This document shows, piece after piece, positions 32,314 through 41,336 of a DNA stretch of 58,874 nucleotides. Made by a program: the position numbers and the translations under genes. This DNA comes from Anaerolinea sp. (GTDB lineage: Bacteria > Chloroflexota > Anaerolineae > Anaerolineales > Villigracilaceae): the NCBI GenBank assembly GCA_020047815.1, contig JAIFNG010000050.1, positions 1 through 58,874 of the forward strand. The letters are read 5' to 3'. Below the pieces are notes generated by a model. That model was not told the origin of the DNA and ran no database searches. It saw only the letters and a program-made list of their open reading frames with translations. Positions within the stretch are counted from its first letter, which is position 1. Each line of letters opens with the position of its first letter.

Positions 32314-33708
32314 TTAGGAAAGTAGTCCTTTTGCGAACAACAAAAACGATTGCACATCGTTGAAATTCGTGACCATGCCCACGGAAATTCTCACCGCACC
32401 GGAGGATTTTCCGTCAATACACAGGCGGAAGTCGTCAATGGATAATCTATCCTGATGATCCTGGCGGGTAAAACACACGTCCAGCTCAACACGGGAGATG
32501 CCAAGCGCCAATTCACCTGCACCCGGGTTGCAGAAACAGCCTGTGCGGAGCGAAATGTTGACTTTGTTGGCTTCGCTTTCGATAAAGCGATGATCATAGG
32601 CTTTGCCGTTTTTGTCGTAAAAATTGACCGTGACTGCGCCGCCACGCCCTTCTGTGGATTTGGGCCCGAACAAACGCACCAGCGGCTCGCCTGTGCTGTG
32701 TTTCATCTGTGTGAGATGATCCAGCAGCCAACCAGTCAGCGTTCTGACCCGCTCACTGATGACATCATAGCCAATGGCTTCAATATGTCTCAACCCAATC
32801 TCAATGGCAGGTATATTCAGGTAATCAAGCGTTCCATCCTCAAAGGCGGCAGCTCCATCCGCAAGATAATATTTATCCCCCAGAACTGAGGCAACGGTAA
32901 TGGTTCCGCCAGCGAACCAGGGACGGTGCAGTTTTGCCAACGCCGATTTGCGTGCAATCAATGCGCCAATTCCAGTTGGGTAGCCAAATATCTTATAAAA
33001 TGAGATCGGTACAAAATCGGGTTTGATCTCACTCAAATCCAGTTTATTGGTTGGCACATACGCAGCAGCGTCAAGCAGTACATCCCAGCCATGGGAATGA
33101 GCCTTCTCGATCCACTCGAGTGGATGTTTAACCGAGGAGAAATTAGACTGGGCAGGAAAAGCAAAAAGGTTGTGTCCGCTCTCCGAAGGCTGATTTAACT
33201 CGAGTTCAAGCTGCGAATCATCCACCCGCATTTCAGGCAGCATGACCGGAATATAGGTCACTTCAGCCCCGCGCGCATGAGCAAATTCCCGAATCCCGTT
33301 GACCGAGTTATGATTGTCAAATGTCAGCAGGTAACGCCCCTTTGAGAATGGGTAAGACTCGCCGATCAACTTCAAGGCGCCGCTGGCATTGGCCGTAAAG
33401 ATGGCAAGGTATTCCCCGGGGTCGGCGTTGAAAAATTTAAGAATATAATTACGCGCCCTTTCAACCATCTCGGTTGCAGCAAGTGAGGTGGGATTGGTTG
33501 AATGCGGGTTGCCAAAAACATTTTCATGCAAAAGTTGATGATGTTTTTTTATCTGCGACTCTGCATAGATGCCTCCGCCGGTGTAATCCAGGTAGACATG
33601 TTCGCCTTCGTCCAGGCGTGAATAATCTTTTTTACGAAGCAAATCCATGGATGCGGTATTTGCGTACGTGGGGTATTGCGCGAGAAAAGTTTGAAATTCA
33701 TTTATTGT
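32314..33708 (-). CDS. MOCOS-like class V aminotransferase (cysteine desulfurase fold)
   Basis: A 464-residue PLP protein starting at ATG 33708, chosen for its AGGAGA site. It matches the N-terminal domain of molybdenum cofactor sulfurases: YLDYTGGGIYAES, NPHSTNPTS, SFYKIFGYPTGIGAL with the PLP-lysine, and LRTGCFCNPGAGE with the persulfide-forming Cys. The C-terminal MOSC domain of full MOCOS is absent, so it may sulfurate a cofactor alone or act on another selenium or sulfur substrate. It is not linked here to a molybdoenzyme gene of the xanthine oxidase type. Confidence 0.82.
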   Translation of the reverse strand, partial: TINEFQTFLAQYPTYANTASMDLLRKKDYSRLDEGEHVYLDYTGGGIYAESQIKKHHQLLHENVFGNPHSTNPTSLAATEMVERARNYILKFFNADPGEYLAIFTANASGALKLIGESYPFSKGRYLLTFDNHNSVNGIREFAHARGAEVTYIPVMLPEMRVDDSQLELELNQPSESGHNLFAFPAQSNFSSVKHPLEWIEKAHSHGWDVLLDAAAYVPTNKLDLSEIKPDFVPISFYKIFGYPTGIGALIARKSALAKLHRPWFAGGTITVASVLGDKYYLADGAAAFEDGTLDYLNIPAIEIGLRHIEAIGYDVISERVRTLTGWLLDHLTQMKHSTGEPLVRLFGPKSTEGRGGAVTVNFYDKNGKAYDHRFIESEANKVNISLRTGCFCNPGAGELALGISRVELDVCFTRQDHQDRLSIDDFRLCIDGKSSGAVRISVGMVTNFNDVQSFLLFAKGLLS

Positions 33709-33869
33709 CATAGCTGATCTCCTACACTGATCCATCCTGGGCTGGGCAACCATTGCTCTTCGAGGAGCATGGTTGAAGGATAAATTTCAGGGAAAGTTTT
33801 AATTCCCATTTACCACCCTGTCCTTTACCTGCGTCACAAAAGAATGCCGCCGGACATAAGACATGGCAT

Positions 33870-34628
33870 CTATATTTTTACAGGATTGCTTAGCTTTCCC
33901 AGCCCTTCAATTTCCACATCAACCACATCCCCATTCTTTAGCACACCCACGCCTGCGGGAGTGCCGGTAAAGATGATATCACCTGGCTCAAGCGTCATTA
34001 CAGAAGAGATGTAAGCGATCAAGGTGCTGACGTTAAACACCATGTCGCGGGTGGATGCCATTTGACGCATTTGACCATTCACACGGCAAGTGACCACCGC
34101 GTCAGAAGCATCAAACTCTGTATCGATCCAGGGGCCAAAGGAACAAAAGGTGTCAAAACCTTTGGCACGCGTCCATTGACCATCCGTCTTTTGCAGGTCA
34201 CGCGCCGTAATATCATTGCCGATGGTATAGCCAAAGATATACTCCCTGGCTGCTTCAGGCGTGATATTTCGTCCGCGTTTGCCGATGACAACAATCAGTT
34301 CTGCTTCATGCTCAACCTGATTTGACTGTGGCGGCAAAATAATATGTTCGCCATTGGCAATGATCGAAGAAGGCGGCTTAAGAAAGATAAGCGGCACTTT
34401 CGGCACTTCATTGCCAAGTTCCCTGGCATGTTCCACATAATTGCGCCCCACACATAAAATTTTACCTGGCACGCAGGGCGCTGCAAGTTTCACTTCCAGC
34501 AGTGGCGTTTTGGCTTCACGGCGACGGTATTCGCCAAAAATATCACCCTGGATTTCACCGATCTTGTCCTCCAGTATCCAGCCGTAGTTCACGGCATCAC
34601 TATTGGTTTGATAACGGACAATTTTCAT
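33870..34628 (-). CDS. Fumarylacetoacetate hydrolase-family protein
   Basis: A 252-residue protein from ATG 34628 (AGGAGAACC ahead). FAH-fold motifs are present: LCVGRNYVEHARELGNEVP, QVEHEAELIVVIGKRGRNI with the metal-binding glutamates, GYTIGNDITARDLQ with the Asp ligand, and FTGTPAGVG near the end. Family members hydrolyse or decarboxylate C-C bonds of acylpyruvates and oxaloacetate in a metal-dependent way; the exact substrate cannot be read from the sequence. Confidence 0.85.
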   Translation of the reverse strand: MKIVRYQTNSDAVNYGWILEDKIGEIQGDIFGEYRRREAKTPLLEVKLAAPCVPGKILCVGRNYVEHARELGNEVPKVPLIFLKPPSSIIANGEHIILPPQSNQVEHEAELIVVIGKRGRNITPEAAREYIFGYTIGNDITARDLQKTDGQWTRAKGFDTFCSFGPWIDTEFDASDAVVTCRVNGQMRQMASTRDMVFNVSTLIAYISSVMTLEPGDIIFTGTPAGVGVLKNGDVVDVEIEGLGKLSNPVKI

Positions 34629-34704
34629 GGTTCTCCTAATGCGCAAAAGAAAATGCAGGACGAATCTGTTCCGTCCTGCACCTATTATACAAGCCAATGG
34701 CAAT

Positions 34705-35391
34705 TTATTGATTGGATGATGACGGCGGTTTGGGAAGCTGCGGAATGATCCAGTTGATCAAGGCCTGTGGCGAGCGGGTTTGAATATAAACCTTACCGGG
34801 ACCGGTTAATTCCACGACAAATCCTTCGCCGCTGAACAAAGTGGACTTGAGCCCGCCAATGGGCTTGGGCTGCACACCGATCGTGGCATCGAAGGCAACG
34901 AGATGGGTGGTATCCACAATATATTTTTCACCTGCGCCCAGAGCCTTCTCATAGATCGCACCATAGGATGAAACCAGCAAGGTGCCAGTTCCACTTGCTT
35001 CGAGCATGGAAATCCCTTCGGCAGACATGAAGGCTTTGATGCTGACCTTGGTGGTCAATTCGATACCCGTCTCGGAAGCCATGTATGAACCGGCCTGCAC
35101 CATCAGTTTATCACCGCTCATTTCGATCACGGCAATGTCACCGGGTAATTCCGGTGCAAGGGTCACTTCACCGCCATTTACCGGTGCGACAAAGAAATTT
35201 TGGAAGAAGGATTCGCCGCCAAGCACGGCACGTCCCAGTGACTTGAGCAAGCCACCTTCAGCTTTGGTCTCGATCTGCACCCCGCCAGACATACTTACCA
35301 TCGCGCCAGCCTCGGCGCGGATACGTTCATTGGGTGCAAGTTTGGCAATTGCGAGCGAGTACGACGGGCGATGAATAACTTCGATATCCAT
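34705..35391 (-). CDS. AIM24-family protein
   Basis: A 228-residue protein from ATG 35391 with a GGAGA site. It belongs to the AIM24/TIGR00266 family (MDIEVIHRPSYSLAIAKLAPNERIRAEAGAMVSM, GESFFQNFF, LVSSYGAIYEKAL, FSGEGFVVELTGPGKVYIQTRS). The fold is a trimeric beta structure. Function is unknown; in yeast mitochondria it stabilises the MICOS complex. The gene lies between FAH hydrolase and folK. Confidence 0.88.
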   Translation of the reverse strand: MDIEVIHRPSYSLAIAKLAPNERIRAEAGAMVSMSGGVQIETKAEGGLLKSLGRAVLGGESFFQNFFVAPVNGGEVTLAPELPGDIAVIEMSGDKLMVQAGSYMASETGIELTTKVSIKAFMSAEGISMLEASGTGTLLVSSYGAIYEKALGAGEKYIVDTTHLVAFDATIGVQPKPIGGLKSTLFSGEGFVVELTGPGKVYIQTRSPQALINWIIPQLPKPPSSSNQ

Positions 35392-35476
35392 TTGAAAATC
35401 TCCTTGATAAATTTGTTCAGGATGGGTTTGTATCCCATCAAATATTTTCAGAAACCCATCAGACTGCACACCTGCC

Positions 35477-35956
35477 CTATTTAAATAATTTAATGTCACT
35501 GCGATCCACACCGTCCAACAACTTGTGAATGGGTTTGCCTAACATTGGATGAACATAATCCGGGGCGATCTCCGACAGAGGCACAAGCACAAAGGCTCGT
35601 TGATGCAATCGCGGGTGGGGAATCACCAGCTGCGGTGTTTCCAACATCAGGTCATCAAAGAATAAAATATCAATATCTATCAGGCGTGGTCCATTTTGAA
35701 AATTAGGCACACGTCCCAACGCCATTTCAAGCCGCTTCAAATGCCCAAGAAGCGCCTGGGGCTTAAGATATGTTTCTGCCATGACCACCTGGTTTAAAAA
35801 ATTGGCTTGCGCTGTGAAACCCCAGGGCGGCGTTTCATACACTGACGATCTATTTTTCACTGCAAGTTGCGGCGTCAGGTTGCCGATTGCCGTCTTGAGA
35901 TTCGCAAGGCGGTTTCCCATGTTACTTCCGAGTGCAAGATAAACTATATGATCCAT
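35477..35956 (-). CDS. folK: 2-amino-4-hydroxy-6-hydroxymethyldihydropteridine pyrophosphokinase
   Basis: A 159-residue HPPK of folate synthesis. It shows YLALGSNMGNRLANL, SSVYETPPWGF, FLNQVV, LGRVPNFQNGPRLIDIDILFFDD (the pterin- and Mg-binding motif with both Asp residues) and LVIPHPRLHQRAFVLVPLSEI. The substitution of the usual R(W/Y)GPRxIDIDIL environment is minimal (NFQNGPRLID). It is the last gene of a five-gene minus-strand run that begins with an MBL-fold hydrolase. AIM24 follows after 85 bases. Confidence 0.92.
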   Translation of the reverse strand: MDHIVYLALGSNMGNRLANLKTAIGNLTPQLAVKNRSSVYETPPWGFTAQANFLNQVVMAETYLKPQALLGHLKRLEMALGRVPNFQNGPRLIDIDILFFDDLMLETPQLVIPHPRLHQRAFVLVPLSEIAPDYVHPMLGKPIHKLLDGVDRSDIKLFK

Positions 35957-35975
35957 ACATTATGCCTTCGCATTA

Positions 35976-36452
35976 TTAAATTAAAACCAGGGACACAAGC
36001 TGTGCCTCGTTCAACACGTGACGCAAATCTGCGCTCTTCATGATGATCGCCGTATTGCGGATTCCCGACCCGATGGATATTTGCTCTTCATGCACCACGC
36101 TCGGATCGATCAACACCTTGAGCGGGTGAGGCAATCCAAAAGGGCTCACCGTCCCGACAAGATATCCTGTCACCGCAAAAACTTCATCTTCCGTTGCCAT
36201 CGTGATCCGTGACACACCCAAGTGCTTACGCAAAATTTTCCACGATACCTGCGCCGAACCAGCAACCAATACCATTACAAATTCATTTTCTGCAATTCGG
36301 AATAAAATGCTGCGAACAATTTGCGAAACACGCTGACCCCGCTCCCTGGCAGCTTGCTCAAAAGACATCACAGGATCCTCATGCCGAAAAACTTTGTGCG
36401 GAACACCAAGTTTTTCCAAAACCAAGCTGGCAGAAGGGATATCCACTTTCAT
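35976..36452 (-). CDS. YbaK/ProX-type aminoacyl-tRNA deacylase
   Basis: A 158-residue protein of the YbaK/EbsC family. IVRSILFRIAENEFVMVLVAGSAQVSWKIL contains the lysine-like strand of the active cleft, followed by VTGYLVGTVSPFGLPHPLKVLID (the GXXXP motif) and GSGIRNTAIIMKSADL. Members cleave mischarged Cys-tRNA-Pro, Ala-tRNA-Pro or other mis-acylated tRNAs; the exact specificity needs an alignment. A GTG at 36455 is an alternative start, but ATG 36452 is more usual. Confidence 0.85.
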   Translation of the reverse strand: MKVDIPSASLVLEKLGVPHKVFRHEDPVMSFEQAARERGQRVSQIVRSILFRIAENEFVMVLVAGSAQVSWKILRKHLGVSRITMATEDEVFAVTGYLVGTVSPFGLPHPLKVLIDPSVVHEEQISIGSGIRNTAIIMKSADLRHVLNEAQLVSLVLI

Positions 36453-36468
36453 CACCTGGTTTGCCTGT

Positions 36469-37137
36469 TTACGGATTTACATTAGCCCCATGATCACAAA
36501 CCTCCCGAATCGGGCACTGCGGGCAATTTGGTTTACGCGCACCACAGACCTCCCTTCCCAGGCGGATAATGTTCAAATGCGCCGCATAATACGTTTCAGG
36601 CGAAAATACGGATTCCAAGTGCGTATGAGCCTGCTCTACCGTCATCTTTTCGGGTCGCAAGCCGATCCGCCCACTGACGCGATAAATATGTGTATCCACG
36701 GGAAAAGCAGACATGTTTAGCGAAAAACATAAAACGATGGCGGCAGTTTTGGGTCCCACGCCATTAAATTTTGTCAGCCATGCACGTGCTTCGTCAACGG
36801 ACAGGTCTGTTAAGAAGTCCAGGTTAAGAGAACCGCGTTCCATGGTAATGGCGCGCAAAACCTGCTGGATGCGTGGACCCTTTTGATTTGCAAGCCCGGC
36901 AGGTCTAATGGCTTCAACCACTTCTTCCGGGCTGGCATCGCGCACGGCTTCCCAGTTTGGAAATTTTGCGCGCAAGGCATTAAAACCCCGATCACGATTT
37001 ATATCGTTTGTGTTTTGGGAAAGAATGGTCGAGACGAGTTCGTCAATGGCGGGCAAAGGCGTGCGCCAGACAGGTTCGCCAAAAGCCTCGATCAATTTAT
37101 TGTGGATCACAAGCGCGCGCTTTTGCAAATGCTTCAT
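36469..37137 (-). CDS. nth: Endonuclease III
   Basis: A 222-residue HhH-GPD DNA glycosylase/AP lyase. Visible are the SQNTND segment, LTKFNGVGPKTAAIVLCF with the HhH motif and catalytic Lys, VDTHIYRVSGRIGL with the catalytic Asp, and the FeS cluster ligands CGARKPNCPQCPIREVC (CxxxxxxCxxCxxxxxC). It removes oxidised pyrimidines. Its start overlaps the stop of the asparaginase gene by four bases. The FxNxE-type substitutions leave the family clear. Confidence 0.93.
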   Translation of the reverse strand: MKHLQKRALVIHNKLIEAFGEPVWRTPLPAIDELVSTILSQNTNDINRDRGFNALRAKFPNWEAVRDASPEEVVEAIRPAGLANQKGPRIQQVLRAITMERGSLNLDFLTDLSVDEARAWLTKFNGVGPKTAAIVLCFSLNMSAFPVDTHIYRVSGRIGLRPEKMTVEQAHTHLESVFSPETYYAAHLNIIRLGREVCGARKPNCPQCPIREVCDHGANVNP

Positions 37138-38195
37138 GAGAAAAGATCAAAGACCGGATGTGATTCGCCAGTCACAAGTCCACGATGGTTTTTGAGTTGT
37201 TTTTTAGGACCAAAACCTGAGAGTGATCTTAATTGGGCTTCATCCAAAGCTTTTAATTGGCTTAGAATTTCAAGCGCAACAGCAGGGCGCACACGGGCGC
37301 TGGATACCAATTCATCATTCAATCGTGATGCATCGCCATCTGTAACCTTGAAGGCGATCCCAACACCATTATCACCGTACACGCCCGGCATTAACCCGAC
37401 GATCTGGAAACCCTCCGCGCCGCGTTTGGTGACAATTTTGCCTGCGCCGACTGTCATCAACTCACAGTCGAACTCGCCATAATTGCCAACCATTTCCGGG
37501 TGAGTCGTCATGGCGCTGGTAATTTTCTTACATGCGGTTGCCCGGGTTTCACTTAATCCACGCGGATCACACAGGCGCGCCATTCCCAAAGCTGCATTGG
37601 CAAGTGGGATCGCAAAATTTGGGGCGGAGCAGCCATCAATGCCCAGTTCAATTTTCTCCTTCTCAATTCCGCACATTTCAGAGAGCACGGCAAGAATATC
37701 CTGTTGAATGGGATGGGATGGATCGAGATAATTTTCCAAAGGCAGTCCGCGCATTTTAGCATGTGCCAACATGGCGGTATGTTTGCCCGAACAGTTGTTG
37801 AAGTTGGGTGTTGGGGTGACACCCTGTTGAATTACCATTCTTAACATAGCCGAGTCACCAGGCATGTGTGCGCCGCATTGCAAATCATCTTCGTGAATTC
37901 CAATTTTCTCCTGCATTGCTTTTACGGTATCCAAATGAATCTGAGCGGTCTCGTGCGAGGCACAAGAAATTGCCAGTTCTTTTTGCGTAAAATTAAAATG
38001 CTCCGCACCGCCGCGTTCAATAAATGGGATGGCTTGAAATGGCTTGGCAGACGAGCGCAAAAAGGCGACCATATCCGGGTCGCCGCAGGAATGTAAAAGT
38101 TTACCTTTTGAATCCACAATGGCAATTGAGCCAAAATGAACAGCCTCCACAACACGCCCGCGGGTTAATTCAAGGATGGGTTGGGTTGTATTCAT
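37134..38195 (-). CDS. Asparaginase (thermolabile, Rhizobium-type family)
   Basis: A 353-residue protein of the PF06089-like asparaginase group, distinct from the classical AnsA/AnsB. FLRSSAKPFQAIPFIERG, SCASHETAQIH, NNCSGKHTAMLAHAKM and GIDGCSAPNFAIPL are recognisable, and the Ser-Ser-Ala-Lys and Ser-Gly-Lys sets correspond to the serine-lysine catalytic pairs found in this group. It hydrolyses asparagine to aspartate and ammonia. Its start abuts the MBL hydrolase stop by one base, and its end overlaps nth by four. Confidence 0.88.
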   Translation of the reverse strand: MNTTQPILELTRGRVVEAVHFGSIAIVDSKGKLLHSCGDPDMVAFLRSSAKPFQAIPFIERGGAEHFNFTQKELAISCASHETAQIHLDTVKAMQEKIGIHEDDLQCGAHMPGDSAMLRMVIQQGVTPTPNFNNCSGKHTAMLAHAKMRGLPLENYLDPSHPIQQDILAVLSEMCGIEKEKIELGIDGCSAPNFAIPLANAALGMARLCDPRGLSETRATACKKITSAMTTHPEMVGNYGEFDCELMTVGAGKIVTKRGAEGFQIVGLMPGVYGDNGVGIAFKVTDGDASRLNDELVSSARVRPAVALEILSQLKALDEAQLRSLSGFGPKKQLKNHRGLVTGESHPVFDLFS

Positions 38196-39055
38196 TATTG
38201 CATTTCGTTAAACTGCCCGGAAACATGGCTCGGGCGCGAGTTGTAATGAAGCAAGCCGTAACGCAGGCGTTGGGCAAATTGCTTTTGGCGTGCGGCCGGG
38301 GCTTTGAACCATGTTAAAAGAGAGGTGACCAGTTTTTCGATCGCGGCCGGGTTTGTCTTTTTTGTCGTGACCTTGTCCAGTTTTTCGTTAACATGTTTTA
38401 TAAAATCAAGTTGGGTCTTCACAACGTTTGTTGTCACCACACCGCCTCGGCTGCTGATAATGGTATAGCCCTTGAAGGCCGGGCTAAGTAAAATTTCAAG
38501 CGCCGAGATCCAGTCAGTGAGGTTTGCGCCTGCAAAGAATGGGGGTTGGTTTTTGAGTACAGCATCTCCAACAAAAACAATTTTTTCTTCGGGCATGCGC
38601 ACCCAAATGGATCCGCTGGAGGGTCCGGCGTGATGTTCGAGCAACACAGGAGTATCCCCCCAATGCAGGGTCATTTGATTGAGGAATGATATCTCAGGTG
38701 GAACCCAGCGCACACTACCCAAACCAGGAATCGATTCCCAGTCTGCACCGGTCTCTTCGCCCTGAGCCTTGAATGTGTTGGGGCGGGTACGAAATGTGCT
38801 GGCGGTTTTTTCATGCGCGATCACGATACAATCCATGGCACGGGCCCCGAGGGTCCTGTCTGGGTGAGCATCCAGGTTCACCAGCGCACGCTCCATACCG
38901 CCACCCAGGTTCATTAGCGCGGCACGCCATGAACGCACATCTTCAGGCGAGGGAGGGGCATCAATTTGAATGAGCCCACGCGGAGTGACGATCACTCCCA
39001 ACGTGACACCGTGAAACTGGTCTTCGATGTAAATATTACCTGTGATTTCCTGCAT
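38195..39055 (-). CDS. Metallo-beta-lactamase-fold hydrolase, divergent metal site
   Basis: A 286-residue protein from ATG 39055, chosen for AGGAGAAGT. It has the MBL-fold beginnings NIYIEDQFHGVTLGVIVTPRGLIQIDAPPSPEDVRSW, a VNLDAHPDRTLGA segment where the HxHxDH motif usually is, ...LLEHHAGPSSGSIWV and IVFVGDAVLKN. The canonical HxHxDH is reduced to DAHPDR, so the metal site is incomplete. Substrate unknown. The C-terminal ~70 residues are basic. It heads a five-gene overlapped run ending with folK. Confidence 0.7.
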   Translation of the reverse strand: MQEITGNIYIEDQFHGVTLGVIVTPRGLIQIDAPPSPEDVRSWRAALMNLGGGMERALVNLDAHPDRTLGARAMDCIVIAHEKTASTFRTRPNTFKAQGEETGADWESIPGLGSVRWVPPEISFLNQMTLHWGDTPVLLEHHAGPSSGSIWVRMPEEKIVFVGDAVLKNQPPFFAGANLTDWISALEILLSPAFKGYTIISSRGGVVTTNVVKTQLDFIKHVNEKLDKVTTKKTNPAAIEKLVTSLLTWFKAPAARQKQFAQRLRYGLLHYNSRPSHVSGQFNEMQ

Positions 39056-39131
39056 ACTTCTCCTAAGATAAATCTTTAATTTTTTACAGTTGCTGGTTGA
39101 AAATTGTGCGCTGAATGGACTACCGGCCAAA

Positions 39132-41261
39132 CTAGGGCGTCCTGTCTTCCTTCATGATCAACCTGCCTGTCTGGCGCTTGAGCTGCCCGGTTGCCATCTT
39201 TTGCGCAACAGGCAGGGTGACCCAGAATGTGGTTCCCTTACCCAACTCGCTCTCCACCCAAATTTGTCCACCGTGCCCTTGCACGGCCAGCTTGCAAAAT
39301 GCCAGCCCCACACCAATTCCGCTGGGATTGTTCTTGCCGCGTAAGCGGATAAATTTCTCAAAAATTCGATCACGGTCTGTGGCTGAAATACCTGGACCAT
39401 TATCGCGCACCCAAAACTTGACGGAAGCCCCGCTGTTTGTTTGTGCACCGATCTCAATTTGTCCATTCGTTGGTGTGTACCTGATTGCGTTTTCCAACAA
39501 GTTAATGAAGACACGATGAATCATATCCACGTCCACCCAAATCAGCGGAAGCACACCCAGCGCTTTATTTTCCACTGTATGATGACGGCTTGCCGCAGAC
39601 GGGTCAACATCCTTGAGCGCTTCACGAATTAACAATAGCGGGTCTATGGCATGCTGGTCTACGATCGGCTGTCCCGCTTCAAGACGGTTGATATCAAGCA
39701 GGGAATTAATTAAACGCTGAATACGCCCGGTGGAATTCCTGGCTATATTGAGCATGGTACGCAGTGTCTCATCCGGCGGGAGCATGCCGTCCATCAATTC
39801 GAGGCTTGAGACAATATTGCCAAGGGGCGAGCGCAAGTCGTGATAGATCATGGCTATCATATCATCGCGCAGGGCATCAAGTTCTTTACGTTCGGTAATG
39901 TCCCGCAGGATCCACTGCACAGAATCAGTTTCTTCAAATTCAACCCGGTGCGCATGGACTTCCACGGGTCTCTCGACCTCGTTTTGCTGGCGTAAAACCG
40001 ATTCATAACTACATCCAGCGCTATGCCTGAGAGTTTCAAATTTCGAACCCGTTTTATTCCATTTAACTTCATGCAGCAGGTCGATGCTCATGGCGTGCAG
40101 TGCTTCGCTGCTGTAGCCGCTTAATACCACTGCCTGACGATTGACTTCCAATATTTTGCCTTCCCAATCTGTGATCACGATTGGGTCCACACTGTCTTCA
40201 AATAACTCACGATAACGCTGGTGTGCTTTTTGCAAACGATCCAAAAATTGCGCGTTCTGAATTGTCGTTCCGGCCAGACTTCCCAAACCCGTCATCACCA
40301 ATAACGCATCAGGATCGAACGCGCCGGATATTGGATTGATCGCCATCAGCACGCCGATGACCTTTCCCTGGGATTGTATCGGGGCAATGGCCACAGCCCG
40401 CATTTCGATTGCGCCAAAGCTGTCCGCCTCACTATAATGCGGGCCTTTTTTGACGGCGGGTATGACCAACCCGCGTTCACTGCTTACCACCTGTCCCGCC
40501 AACCCCTGCCCTTTGACAATGTGCCGGCCGGGAATGGTTCCGGAGTTATGCCCCGCTGCAGCATGAAAGACAAGGTCATTGCTCACGGTATCGATCAAAG
40601 CCAGAGCCACCGTTTCAACCTGCAAGGCTTGCATGGTCTGATTAAGAACACGCCGCCAAACATCAGGCATCTCGAGTGAGGCATTGATCGCAGCCGCTGC
40701 CTCTGCCAGGGCTGTCATTACCCGCGCAGTGCGCTGACTTTCGGTGTACAAACGTGCATTCAAAACCGCCACACTTGCCTGGTCGGCAATGGCTTGCATT
40801 AATTCCAAATGTTGTTCGTTAAACGCATTCGGCACAGAATGGACAAGCGTCAACACCCCCACCAACCGGTCACGCGCCAACAATGGTACACAGATTGCAG
40901 ATTTTGCGCCGCTCTGATCAACAGAATCATCTGCACGGCGCAGCCAGCGTTGGTCCTTGCTGGTATCGGGTACAAGCGCAGATTTACGATACTTTACCAC
41001 CCACCCAGCGAGTCCGCGCTCCACGGTATCGCGCAATTGCTGGGTTGTATGTTCGTGGAATTGCTTCCCATATACAATAGTTGCATCCACAGGTTTGCCA
41101 GAATCATCCATCACAATGATGCTGCTGCGCTCTCCTCCCACATGCTGCATGGCTGCATAGAGTAGACGCTGCAAAACCGTGCGAAGATCAAGCGCTGTGG
41201 CAACCTCGCGACTAACGTTGATCAATAATTCGAGCAGTGATTGGGAATGGTCTTCTGGCAT
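39132..41261 (-). CDS. GAF-GAF-PAS sensor histidine kinase
   Basis: A 709-residue soluble kinase without transmembrane helices. Order: GAF domain 1 (about 20-170), GAF domain 2 (about 185-345), PAS (about 350-470, with IVITDWEGKILEVNRQAVVLSGYSSEAL), HisKA (MIAMIYHDLRSPLGNIVSSLELMD, phosphorylatable His in YHDLRSP), and HATPase (VFINLLENAIRYTPTNG, RDNGPGIS, IGVGLAFCKLAVQGHGG). All ATP-binding boxes are present. No response regulator is next to it, so it is an orphan. It is divergent from the HAD phosphatase gene, with 75 bases between. Confidence 0.93.
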   Translation of the reverse strand: MPEDHSQSLLELLINVSREVATALDLRTVLQRLLYAAMQHVGGERSSIIVMDDSGKPVDATIVYGKQFHEHTTQQLRDTVERGLAGWVVKYRKSALVPDTSKDQRWLRRADDSVDQSGAKSAICVPLLARDRLVGVLTLVHSVPNAFNEQHLELMQAIADQASVAVLNARLYTESQRTARVMTALAEAAAAINASLEMPDVWRRVLNQTMQALQVETVALALIDTVSNDLVFHAAAGHNSGTIPGRHIVKGQGLAGQVVSSERGLVIPAVKKGPHYSEADSFGAIEMRAVAIAPIQSQGKVIGVLMAINPISGAFDPDALLVMTGLGSLAGTTIQNAQFLDRLQKAHQRYRELFEDSVDPIVITDWEGKILEVNRQAVVLSGYSSEALHAMSIDLLHEVKWNKTGSKFETLRHSAGCSYESVLRQQNEVERPVEVHAHRVEFEETDSVQWILRDITERKELDALRDDMIAMIYHDLRSPLGNIVSSLELMDGMLPPDETLRTMLNIARNSTGRIQRLINSLLDINRLEAGQPIVDQHAIDPLLLIREALKDVDPSAASRHHTVENKALGVLPLIWVDVDMIHRVFINLLENAIRYTPTNGQIEIGAQTNSGASVKFWVRDNGPGISATDRDRIFEKFIRLRGKNNPSGIGVGLAFCKLAVQGHGGQIWVESELGKGTTFWVTLPVAQKMATGQLKRQTGRLIMKEDRTP

Positions 41262-41324
41262 GGACTTATTAAATCACATTTCGCAATTTTTTTATACCCT
41301 TAACTGGAAGTATAGCCCTTTTGG

Positions 41325-41330
41325 TACAAT
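41325..41330 (+). promoter_or_regulatory. TACAAT -10 box next to the HAD gene start, leaderless candidate
   Basis: TACAAT ends six bases before ATG 41337 and no ribosome-binding site lies between, so transcription would start at or near the A of ATG. The same eleven bases GGTACAATTGC occur upstream of the ribonuclease Z gene (50898-50908). Confidence 0.4.
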
Positions 41331-41336
41331 TGCGCC

